A stretch of DNA of 64,000 bases from Syngnathus acus (lineage: Eukaryota > Chordata > Actinopteri > Syngnathiformes > Syngnathidae), in assembly GCF_901709675.1 (NCBI RefSeq), contig NC_051098.1, positions 10,479,000-10,542,999 on the forward strand. Direction: 5' to 3'. Numbering within the stretch: position 1 is the first letter of the stretch; every line of letters starts with the position of its first letter. The notes beneath the pieces were generated by a model. The model did not search any database. It saw only the letters and a list, made by a program, of their open reading frames with translations, and had not been told where the DNA came from. Made by a program: the position numbers and the translations under genes. Below, piece by piece: positions 41,558 to 51,248 of this stretch.

Positions 41558-44500
41558 AACAATGGCTTTTTCAAAGTTTCAAAATCATGACGTGGAATGA
41601 GAACAATAATTATTACCAACAGCTTTAGAATGAGACGTAGAAATTAGAAATGTTATGCAGTCACAGTACATCCGGAAATGAGGTTTACCTGAACCTCCGA
41701 GTTTGGGTCCACAGGTTGAAGGCTAAACCAGTGCTCCTTCCCTTTGTATTTACACAAGTCATCCTTTCGAATTGACACCTTACCTGAAAAGACAAACAAG
41801 AATGCATTTAACTAGAACGCCACTAAAAAGTTAGCAAAGATGCGATAATGGCTTACCAACTGGTAAATCCCTTTGGAAAACGCTCTTGGCATAAACATAA
41901 AATGATAAACACTGAAATGGCCGTGGAATCTCGAAGTAGAAGTCTTCACCATAGAAAGGGCTGTAGGTAAAGGCAGAGAATCCTTTTAGAAACTTGAGTC
42001 CATCTTTGGTGTGAAGAAGGGAATGTGTACAAATGTCTAGTAAAATTGTAATGTGATGGTTGTTGCTCAATTTACTTTAACTTGAAGAGCAATTTTCAAC
42101 AGAGTTAATTATTCAGCTGGCTAAATGTCAATTCATAAAAACAATATCTCAATTTCAAACCATTTTGAAGTCACTTAAATTTATGAATGACAGTATCCTA
42201 ATGTACAAAAGCCCACTGAGAATCTAAAATCCGATGTGAACACATTAATCGATAAAGTTTCATTTTATTGTTGTAACTTGCAATTTTCTTTTTAACTTTA
42301 GTTTGGCTAGCACGTCCAGTCTTTATTCAACACAAACGTTGTCCCCCATACACTGCACCATCTCGTATGTTGGCTTGACAGGCTTCTAAGTAATTAGGAA
42401 AATAAAAGGTAGAGTATGACTATGGTCATAGATCGTTTCCCTACAAACTTAATCGGGACCATGAGGGAACAGCAACTGAAATACACGGAGCGATGCTTAA
42501 GAGTGACTATGAACTGCTTTAACAGAGGCAGTGGAGAGAGAAACACGGGGGTGAGCGTGGGAGGACACACTTCCTCAGAGAGTGTAAAATTCTTTTCACC
42601 AGCGTGGAAATCGGAAGAGAAAAAAAAAAACCCAGCTGATGTACACCACCTAGAGAAGACCTAAGTTTCATATGTATCATGCAATGAAATTTGTAGTACT
42701 GTCAGACCCAACAACACTTTACTGTAAATCACTTTTTGATGTAAATGTGGAATAAGATGCCAAAAATGAAGTCAGTCACAGTTGTGAATGCTTTTAAATC
42801 CAGGTTAAAAACGAATTACCTGACACTTTTGTCAAACACCTTGGTTCGGAACACCTCCTCCTGATCCAGGCTGATGGTGCAAAAGGTACAAAGGTCCCTT
42901 TGTCGGTTTGGGCCCGAGACTGGTCCCAGGTTTTTAGCTTCACCTGCAGCACATTGAGAAGCACATTGTTAGCATCCCTAAGCACAAATTCACTTCTTCT
43001 ATTATTTATGACTGCATTAGATTGAACTTAATTAAACTGTAATTATAAAAGATGTATCTATGCTGAATACTAAACATGGTTATGTATGAGAAGATGAGTG
43101 TTTATTGAACTCTTGAGAAACTAATAAATGTGTGGAACTGATTAATCACATCTTGAAGCAACTGAGACAAAATTGAATGCGGTACTTGGCTACAAACAAC
43201 ACTAATGAACAATCTTTTAATTGGAAAAAGAAAACTAGTGGTTAGAGAAGATGATGTTGACAAATTATCTTGTGGTAGTGTGAAGATTTTTGCGAGTGAT
43301 TTGACCTGCCTCAATCTCATCAGAAAATGGCCATAATCAACAAACTATCAAAGAGAAGAGCAAAACTGATCAGATTAACGGATTTGGGGCTGAAGGTGCA
43401 GCAGCTGGTGTATAGGGAGAAGAGCCAGGGGGAAAAGTACACAGCCAGGAGGGGCTCTGGTGCTGATACCCTGAGACAGACTTCCCCAAACGCACATGTG
43501 GATTCTGGTCCATCAGGATGTCTGTGATCCACCTGCAGATGGGAGTTGGCCATCTTGAGCTGGGAGAGTTTATCCTGAACCAGAGTTGGGATCTGAAGTT
43601 CACCAAAATGATCCTAGGGAGTCTAGATGTTGCTAGATGATTATGTTGAGACTCGTGTGACAGACTTTCTCAGCAAAATCAGTGTCATGCGGGTGATTAC
43701 AATGCTTTGCAACACACACACTTTCTGCATGCGCCTGCTGCATGCAGACAGACCCAGATTACAGGATATGAGTTTTTTTTGCAAGACCGTCATGAATGAA
43801 TACCAAAAAAAAAAAACTAAACGGCAAGTAGTAAAATGCAACAACCAACAGATACAAGGCTGTCAATACCCTCACAACATGTCAGATTTAAATGGATTAG
43901 CGGGACAGAAATGGATGTCTAAATTGGTCCTTGGCATTAAGCTTAAACACTGGTGTGGACCTAATCAAGAAAAGTCACAAATTAGATCAGTCAGTTGACA
44001 AGCTAACATGGTAATAGTTCAGGGTTTGTTTAAGTCAAGTCAAGTCAAGTTTATTTGTATAGCCCTAAATCACAAGCAGTCTCAAAGGGCTTCACATAGA
44101 CAAAAATTGACAATTATTCTCAAAGCGATTTAGGTGCGATTGTTAACAGGTTACTAAACCCCAACTTGGATTATCATGCATTCTTGTTGACATCAGAACT
44201 CAGTAATATGTCAACCTGTAAAAAGTAGCAAGCTATTCCATCAAGTCATTCATTATTTTGCAGTGCAGCTGGTTTCACAATATCCCCTGCAAAGTGTAAT
44301 GGCTGATCTTATACTATCACAGATGATTAACCACTAAAAAATTGCGTATGAAAAAGGAAAATGAACAATGGGTCAATGTGGAAGAATGCCGTTTCATAAG
44401 ATGGCAATGTGAGTTACATGACATTAGAGTTCCTCTATTTTGTTCTGCTTAGCTGATTAATTCATAGTAGTGAAACTGACGCTTTCTTGTTGTGCTCCTA

Positions 44501-45690
44501 TGGTTTTGAGCTTGAACCTTTACAAAAAAAATCATGTCAAGTCCACATAAACATCACGCTGCTGTGATAAGACAGACTCGGAGTTAGTAAACTTTGCTGT
44601 GATAAGACAGACTCGGAGTTAGTAAAACTTTGCATCAATTGAAATTGAAAACAAATTGAAGTGGTGTTTGATTAGACAACTCAATAATATAGTGTCTAGA
44701 AAAAATACAAAAATAAATCGGAATTAAACTTACAAGTTGTGCAAGTTTTGCAAAAATCAAAGTTATATTCATGGAGAAAAAAAACACTAAACAAAAATAT
44801 TAAAATTTCAATTTATAATTAAAGTTTACGTTTGATTTAGAAAATATTTTACAAAAAAATATTTAATTTTTAAAAATAAAGCTGTTTTGTATAGAGACAG
44901 TTTCACCATTTTTGCTTCCACTTCTCAGCCACCGTACATTGACGCCAAGGCTAATATATCAGGTCAGCCTTTCCAATCGCTACAAAAACACTGAAAGGTG
45001 TATTGAACATGCGGGTTGTATCGTCAACAGTAAAATAAGATGACAAAGGTGTCGAAAAACTAATTACCAGGTTAATGTTTTCATACCAAGTCTAATAAGA
45101 TCGTAAGTAAACTCCACTCCTACACAAAACTGAATGGGTCGCTTGAGTGCCTCCCCACTCACCACCTGTCAGCCGTTTGTTTTCAATGTGATTGCTTTAA
45201 TATTGTTAATTATTATCAATAGTGAGTGCTAACGCTAGCTACTGACATGGTTACTTAAAAGATGGCTAGCCAGAGTTGTCTCCAAATGTGATTTGCTCCA
45301 ATGGAGCACCTGAAGTCAAGAGCAGAGGCCAAATTTAAGCAAGCGGAGTTCCGTTTTCAAATGCGCTATTTGAACAGCTGCCGTGGCTCCGACATCGGGC
45401 TTCATGAATGAAATGATGGCCAACTAGTAGCCGCAGCTAGCACACCACCGCTACACTGATGTAAAACAGCAGCCCGGTCCGGCAGAAGCAGCCGATGATC
45501 AGGCTGTCTCTTCCCCGCGAATGAAGATAGCACACCGCGCCCCTTCGGCTTTGCCTCTCGCTACTGCTAGCTTGATCCCCGCGGTCACTCACTTGGTCCA
45601 ACAGGGAGAATCAGCTGCGAGGCCAAACTTACATATTTTGCCACGCAGGCTTTGTAGAATCCGAATCCTCGCGTCGTCCTCTTCCGCCAT
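33985..45690 (-). CDS. rasa2: Ras GTPase-activating protein 2 (GAP1m), 24 coding exons
   Basis: Membrane-recruited RasGAP that speeds GTP hydrolysis on Ras. Minus-strand coding exons: 45690-45633, 42943-42820, 41960-41857, 41783-41689, 40642-40566, 38940-38857, 38773-38701, 38610-38534, 38108-38007, 37878-37725, 37569-37421, 37340-37226, 37098-37024, 36784-36661, 36341-36235, 36144-36061, 35945-35868, 35779-35706, 35466-35360, 35018-34936, 34843-34635, 34500-34397, 34267-34087, 34015-33985. All are GT-AG, phases agree, and the total is 822 residues (human about 850). Order: C2A (about 8-130), C2B (about 145-290), RasGAP (about 330-570), PH (about 585-690), Btk zinc motif H691, C702, C703, C713. 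The arginine finger is R373 in [10 protein letters not shown] and the second conserved Arg is R487 in FLRFF. The end, NPIVGKTS, matches RASA2 and excludes RASA3. Confidence 0.95.
41527..41550. repeat. (AT)n microsatellite in rasa2 intron 4
   Basis: Twelve AT units lie between coding exons 4 and 5 of rasa2. No effect on splicing is apparent. Confidence 0.9.
44030..44140 (+). repeat. Dispersed teleost repeat fragment
   Basis: AAGTCAAGTCAAGTCAAGTT followed by TATTTGTATAGCCCTAAATC and CAAAGGGCTTCACATAGAC is a phrase I recognise as a high-copy interspersed repeat of spiny-rayed fish. The first part carries about three AAGTC units. Boundaries are approximate. Confidence 0.55.
44561..44631 (+). repeat. 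35-bp tandem duplication
   Basis: Two near-identical copies of a 35-base unit beginning GCTGTGATAAGACAGACTCG (44561 and 44596) lie head to tail in rasa2 intron 1. The second has one extra A. This is a recent local duplication. Confidence 0.9.
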
Positions 45691-46556
45691 GCTGAGAGCT
45701 GACCGTTGTCGCTGCTCCGGTGTATTCAGCGCGGCTTTATCATATCCGTTTATGAATGCAGGCAGGCAGAGTGGGAGAGAACCAGCCCTACTGCCGCGTT
45801 ACGTCAGGCTCCTCAACACAGCATAAACACTCGCTGCTGTCTTTCGGAGGAGAACTTCCCCACAAGCGGAGCCAGTACAAATCCGATGTTCACGTCTTTA
45901 CATGAAAATCAGCCACGATTGACGTTGTTTGAAGACAAGATGCGACCCAGGATGGGAAAAGCCGAAAGTCGCATCAATGGTAGCCAACACTTTTTGCACT
46001 TGACACAGATCCAGATGCTGTATAATATATGTAAACTCTTGCGTTCAGTTATGTTTAAACATTTCGATGGATAACAAATGCAGTTAAGAGGACCTGCGGA
46101 GAATTCTCTGGTCATGTAAGCCCCACATATTTGCCACAATTATAATGCTTCATGTCAATAATGTATAATATACGTATAGCAGGATCAGGAAGTCAGACAA
46201 CATACTTAAGAACAAATATAAAGCATCACTTTGATGTCGGCTACATGCAAACAATCATAATTTCTGTTGAATCACTTTTAAATACAGTAGAAAATATGGG
46301 AAAGGCAGGAAAATAGTGGCATCTGGTGGATGAGTTATATTCAAACAGACCACACACATCCAAAGTACCTTTTAATTTTTTATGGCTTATAAATGTTTAA
46401 AAGTCACGTTATGGAATATTGCTGCATATTTTTCTGAAATGTACCCATTGTAACTTTCAAAGTACTAATAGTTCCCCTTTCCTGTTTGTATAGATTCAAA
46501 AAAAAAAATTCCCCATAGAAAATATTGTGAATGCAAGCAGTCTATGTCATAAAACC
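45691..46556. promoter_or_regulatory. rasa2: rasa2 promoter and upstream spacer
   Basis: The CpG-richer DNA around 45500-45850 surrounds the rasa2 start codon and is the likely promoter. No TATA box is seen. Open frames on the plus strand here (for example 45521-45826) are antisense to rasa2 exon 1 and its leader and have no recognisable content. Confidence 0.45.
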
Positions 46557-47726
46557 TTTATTGTCTGTTAACCAGTGTTATTGTCATTTTTACAAACAGG
46601 CACATTTATAACCACATCTTGATTCTGCATCTCAGGACAGAGTACGTGCAGAGAGAGAACCTTTACTCCGGTAAGACTTCACAAATGCATACACAGCTTA
46701 TGTTGTTTTTTAATGTTTTGGATTTAACCACACTGTACGGAGTAGTCAGAAGAGTGTTCTGTGTTTGACGCTTTGCTGCTGCTGCATAGAAACAAGTTTA
46801 ATTTCTGCCACATCCAAGTTGCTGCTGTTCTATATTAAATGAACAAATATGTATACCAGTAATTTACCTTTTGCATCAAAGCTCAGATGAAAATGCTGAA
46901 TGGAAAAGTCATGACATCTGAAGATTTTGTCTCAACGTGGAAGGGATGAGGGCAATGAAAGATGTTGATTTCCTTTTTCTGACAAGGGACTGGTAACCAC
47001 TTTTACATTTGAGGGATTATTTACTTTTGTAAAGATTTCTCCTCTTTCAGTTCATGTATGACTTAACTATGAGAGATGAGAGATGATGTCAAACAAACAA
47101 GACGTAACTGCTTGATCCATGAATATTTTATTTAAATTTCATACGGTTTATACATGGAAGATATCAAACGTTTCAACTTACAAGTGCTGTGTGTCAGAAA
47201 AGGAAAAGAATGACATATTCCATCAATTTGCAATTGAATTATTGAAACACAAGTTTAAGTATAAAGTGCAACCCTCTATGTTCAATTATAACGGCATGGG
47301 AGTCCAAGAAATCATACAAAGCTTGTTGCTTTTCTGACATAGTTAAAGCATAGCCCTCAATTTCCTAATGTATCCAATTCGTCCTCGGGATAAGCAAACA
47401 TTTCTTAATAACACTACTCCAACTGGCTTCCTGTAAACAGCTCCTTTTATTTTTAAATCTTCCAGCCAGGTCACATGATCTCCTTTGCAAGTGATGCATA
47501 AACAAACAAAAATGTGTCAGGTCTTCACAACCTATATAAATTACATTATAGTCACTCGAGGATAAAATTCCTGCAGACATTAGACATTAATATTCAGTGT
47601 TCTTTAGAAACATTTTGTCAAGCTCTGCTGCAAAAACATTACAACTTTAGTACTGTACAGTTACTCACAGAAGTGATTCGAACTTAATGAATCTCACCTT
47701 CTGTAAGTTTTCAAGGTTAAAGGGAT
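46557..47726 (-). other. zbtb38: Probable 3' UTR of zbtb38
   Basis: AT-rich non-coding DNA follows the zbtb38 stop codon. Minus-strand AATAAA candidates are at 47127-47132 and 46557-46562, giving a 3' UTR of about 0.6 or 1.2 kb. No other gene is seen. Confidence 0.45.
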
Positions 47727-50700
47727 TTAGAAAAACGGTTCGTCTTTACACATCCTTTTCTCCGGCTTGTGTGCTGAAATGTGGTCCGATTCATTTTTTG
47801 TTGACAGTTTGGAGGACATCTCTTGATCATTTACACTGTTTGCTTCCAAACCGTCTTTGTGCCTAGCTTGAGGTGTTAAAGCTAGATCTAAAGAATGTGG
47901 TGAATTGATTAGCTTTTTTGTTTTCTGTTTCACTTTTTGCTTTTTTGAGGGCGGAGTCAAAGTGAACATTGTCTCGCTCTGTGGCGATGTCGGACTTTTA
48001 ATGCGCACGCACACAATGTCCTGATGTTGAGTTATTAACTCAGAGGTATCCTCAGTTTTAGGTATCTTCAAGGGGAAATGTCCTCCTTCCTCATATTGCG
48101 TGTCAGAACTTTCTTGATTGTCGTCATCCTCCTCTGTTTTGATGCAGTCCTTTTTGTTATCCAAGTATTCCAAAGATGGTTGGATGGTATAACCCTCCCC
48201 AGTTGTCTCCTGGTGCTTTTTCTCATGGCTTCTCTTGGTGGCAAGGTAGAGAAACCGCTGTGGACAGAAGGAACAGCGAAACTTCTTCTCCGGGTTGGGG
48301 CTTCGGGTTGAATTGTCAAAGCAGGAGCCCTTTTCCATACAACTGTTGCAAATGTAATCATTGCCGCTAGGCGTCTCGCCCGGGGGACCTTGTTTACCGC
48401 AGGTGTGACAGAAATAGGGGTGAGAACCAATAACGTGAGCTCTTAAACCCGTCTCGGTGATAAAAGAGCTGTCGCAAATGTCACAGTTGTAGGTTGTCCT
48501 TGGGCTGCAACTCCTATGAAGACTCCGTTTCACATCTCCCCCACCTGAGATACCGTCTGGTGTTTGCCAACTGTCCGATCGGGCCTCGCTGGCACCGGCG
48601 TCAGTTCTTACGGGCTCTTTGTACTCGTGATACAAAGCTCGCCTGTGCTTGAATCTTAGCTTCTTTCTCTTCTTTTTTGATTTGTAAGAATAGTAGGGAC
48701 GCCAAAGCTCATCAGCCATGTCGCAGTCATTGGGATCTTCGTGAGTCTCAGATAATAAACTTGAGATGTCTGGTCTGAAGCGGCGCCTGGAGCTTTCCAA
48801 CTTGTCATCTGAATGGAGTGGACTTTGCTCCTCCATCTTACCCAGTTTTTTCATTTCTCTCTTTTTCCTTCTTGGGAAGAGCTTGGAGCCTTTGATTCTG
48901 CGGCGGATGATGGCTTCATCGCCTATTTTGACAGTAATCTGGCACAAAGGCATGGCATCACCATCTGCAGATGGACCCGGGCACACAGGTTTGGCAATGT
49001 AGGTAGCTGTTTTGGAGCCCGCCGTCTTCTCATGACTCACTTTTTCGGTATTCGAGCGAAGCATTTCCTTCGTCATTTTCTCGACTCGTTTTGCAGAAGC
49101 GGATAACTCGCTGAGCTTTTCCACGGTGTTCAGTGAGTTTAGGAATGTTACATTTGGACTGATGTGATGCGAGTTAAGGACATCAAGAGAGCTACCTTTA
49201 TTATCCGTCGGGCAACTTTCCGCGTCTGATTCAGGGACTGTATAGTCAAAGTTAATGAAAGGTGAACTATTCTCAGTGTCTTTTCCTCTCTGGGGATAAC
49301 TGTGGTGCAAACTTTGGTCCATTGTGTAGGACTTGTCAAAGCTGATGCGGGGCATGACAGGAGCTACCATCGTTGTGGTTGCCATGAAAGTCAAAGGCAA
49401 TGAACCACCATCGGGGCAGCCGCTCACGCTGTTTCCTTCAAACTGAGGTCCGAGAGGATTATTGTCAAGTTGTCCTTGATAGTCTGCGTCGTCACCCTCC
49501 GAATACGTCTGACTGTATGTCTTATATCGTCTTTTCCTAAACTTCATCGGCAGAAGCCTGTATAGCTTAATTGGGTAAACACTGGCTTTCAGACCACCAT
49601 TGGCAGATTTCCGCTTAATGGCTAGTGAGGGATCAATCCCGTGGAAAGACTTTTGATGGTTTTTTAAGATATAATAGGTCATGAACGTTTCCAGGCAGAA
49701 AATACACTGATAGCGGCGTTCGCCCGTATGCCAGATTTCATGTTTGGTACGGTACTCGGCCAATGCAAACACTTTATTACAGTAGTGACAGGGATAAGCC
49801 CTCTGCCAGGAATGTACGTTTTCATGCCTCTTCAGACTGGAAAGGGTTATATACACCCGTTTACATACACTGCAGTTGTATCTTCTCTGACTGCCACCTA
49901 ACCTTTTCTTATGTCCGTCTTTGGGGGCCTCTAATTGATCTTCAAGAAGGGGGTCGGTCACCGGAGGAAATTGTGTTCTGATGGCCTCCTCGCTCAATGC
50001 GCTAACTGAATCGAGATCCCCCTCTTTGACAACTATCTCACTGAAATCTTGTTCCGGCTTTGCACTCACAACCCTCGGGCAGTTTTGCTCATGGTTGCGC
50101 AGCCGTTTTGGATGAATAAATTTTTTGTCACAAAACTTGCAAAACAAAGGACTATCGGAATACTTTTTATGTACCTTGGAGTGAGTTGCTAAGAGATATT
50201 CACTTGTGAATACTTCCGGACAACGTTTACATCCGTAGATTGAGATGCTGTCCTCCGCTTGAAGAGTCGAAAGACTCGACGCCTTTTGGACATAGCTGGT
50301 GGAAAAAGGAATGACTGCATTGCTGGTCTTTTCTTGTTCATTCTGTGCTGACGTCACTCCCTCAGGTAATATTGGGGTCATTAACGTATCATATTTTTCT
50401 GTGTGGGGTTCAGTATGTGTTGGAAATAAACTTCGAAACACAGCACCTCTGAGCCTGTGGCGCTTTTTGAGTGGACCTGAATTCCGGTAAGTAGTTGGCT
50501 TTGGCTGTAAGGCTAACACCTTCTTGCCATCCCATTGATTCGTCTGACCTATTCCTTCGGGTACTTGGTTCACAGCATATGAGTGGTCCAAGAAGGTGTG
50601 AGACTCATTGATCCCATCGAAGTAGGAGGATTTTGGGCAACTTGCTGGGAGCCCCTCATCCGGTGACTGCCGACCTTCTTCCAGTGGGGTGAATGGGTTG

Positions 50701-51215
50701 TTCCCGGGACACACTTCAGTGATGGAGAAGGCATTGGTGATTCTTGGTCCTCTAGAACCATCAATCTCCTCAGGTCTGCTGGCCTCATCCTTGGTTTTTT
50801 TAAGCACACTAGCTGTGCTTCGATCTGTGGATTTAACGGAGTCTGCTTGGTTTTTATTCTTGTCCTTTTTCTCTTGCCCTGCGAGCTTCTCTAAAAAGGG
50901 AATGCCGAGTCTTTTCCCTGCCGCTATTAGCGCCTTCTTGTCCTCGACACTAGACGATGTCACCTTTGCCGAGTAGATAAAGTTGAGGACGCAGGCAAAA
51001 ACTTCAGACTTAAGGTCCATCAGTTCCAGCACACGGCTAGAACTCCACGTCTCATTTGTCAGAGCATTCTTGAAGTAGCCACTGCAAGCTGCCAGGATGT
51101 TCTTGTGGGCACGGAACTTTACATCCTCCACTACAATAGTCACATCACAGAAAAGGCCTTGTGAGCGCTGCTCATTAAGCTTGCTGAGCACGGTGTGAGG
51201 GTGAAAACTATCCAT
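47727..51215 (-). CDS. zbtb38: Zinc finger and BTB domain protein 38, single coding exon
   Basis: Nuclear transcription regulator of the Kaiso-like family that binds methylated CpG DNA. The frame has 1162 residues, near the human 1195. An N-terminal BTB dimerisation domain covers about 5-120 (LNEQRSQGLFCDVTIVVED). C2H2 fingers start near residue 325 (YGCKRC) and 354 (a C2HC type), then come three tandem fingers at about 448-525. The last of these, YQCIFCLETFMTYYILKNHQ, is identical to human ZBTB38 as I recall it, as are the motifs TYIAKP and PLCQITVKIG. A C-terminal finger group spans about 909-1003 and looks reduced. Acidic and Lys-rich linkers separate these. The start at 51215 opens directly into BTB; a splice acceptor lies 34 bases upstream, so the 5' UTR is split, as in mammals. 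Confidence 0.95.
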   Translation of the reverse strand: MDSFHPHTVLSKLNEQRSQGLFCDVTIVVEDVKFRAHKNILAACSGYFKNALTNETWSSSRVLELMDLKSEVFACVLNFIYSAKVTSSSVEDKKALIAAGKRLGIPFLEKLAGQEKKDKNKNQADSVKSTDRSTASVLKKTKDEASRPEEIDGSRGPRITNAFSITEVCPGNNPFTPLEEGRQSPDEGLPASCPKSSYFDGINESHTFLDHSYAVNQVPEGIGQTNQWDGKKVLALQPKPTTYRNSGPLKKRHRLRGAVFRSLFPTHTEPHTEKYDTLMTPILPEGVTSAQNEQEKTSNAVIPFSTSYVQKASSLSTLQAEDSISIYGCKRCPEVFTSEYLLATHSKVHKKYSDSPLFCKFCDKKFIHPKRLRNHEQNCPRVVSAKPEQDFSEIVVKEGDLDSVSALSEEAIRTQFPPVTDPLLEDQLEAPKDGHKKRLGGSQRRYNCSVCKRVYITLSSLKRHENVHSWQRAYPCHYCNKVFALAEYRTKHEIWHTGERRYQCIFCLETFMTYYILKNHQKSFHGIDPSLAIKRKSANGGLKASVYPIKLYRLLPMKFRKRRYKTYSQTYSEGDDADYQGQLDNNPLGPQFEGNSVSGCPDGGSLPLTFMATTTMVAPVMPRISFDKSYTMDQSLHHSYPQRGKDTENSSPFINFDYTVPESDAESCPTDNKGSSLDVLNSHHISPNVTFLNSLNTVEKLSELSASAKRVEKMTKEMLRSNTEKVSHEKTAGSKTATYIAKPVCPGPSADGDAMPLCQITVKIGDEAIIRRRIKGSKLFPRRKKREMKKLGKMEEQSPLHSDDKLESSRRRFRPDISSLLSETHEDPNDCDMADELWRPYYSYKSKKKRKKLRFKHRRALYHEYKEPVRTDAGASEARSDSWQTPDGISGGGDVKRSLHRSCSPRTTYNCDICDSSFITETGLRAHVIGSHPYFCHTCGKQGPPGETPSGNDYICNSCMEKGSCFDNSTRSPNPEKKFRCSFCPQRFLYLATKRSHEKKHQETTGEGYTIQPSLEYLDNKKDCIKTEEDDDNQESSDTQYEEGGHFPLKIPKTEDTSELITQHQDIVCVRIKSPTSPQSETMFTLTPPSKKQKVKQKTKKLINSPHSLDLALTPQARHKDGLEANSVNDQEMSSKLSTKNESDHISAHKPEKRMCKDEPFF

Positions 51216-51221
51216 CAGGTT

Positions 51222-51248
51222 CTAACTGAAGCAACAAATCGCAGCCAT
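51222..51248 (-). other. Upstream ORF in zbtb38 leader
   Basis: The acceptor of the zbtb38 coding exon is a T-rich tract ending in AG at 51249-51250. The exon's first three bases are ATG. That opens an 8-codon frame (MAAICCFS) closed by TAG at 51222-51224, 6 bases before the main ATG. It could dampen translation of zbtb38. This depends on the splice acceptor being right. Confidence 0.45.

Larger units (their letters stand above)
42944..45632 (-). other. rasa2: rasa2 intron 1, largest intron
   Basis: This 2.7-kb intron lies between the exon encoding the first 19 residues and the exon that completes the C2A entry. It contains a dispersed SINE-like fragment (44030-44140), a 35-base tandem duplication (44561-44631), and otherwise AT-rich DNA without coding signal. 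Its promoter-proximal end (45100-45600) is richer in CpG. Confidence 0.7.

Noticed and set aside
33985-45690. Identification as RASA3
   Set aside because: Some central motifs resemble RASA3, but the short NPIVGKTS ending and the zbtb38/rnf7 neighbours fit RASA2.
45521-46074. Plus-strand frames of 101 and 122 codons opposite rasa2 exon 1
   Set aside because: They are antisense to the rasa2 promoter and leader with no family content; GC-richness of the promoter explains their length.
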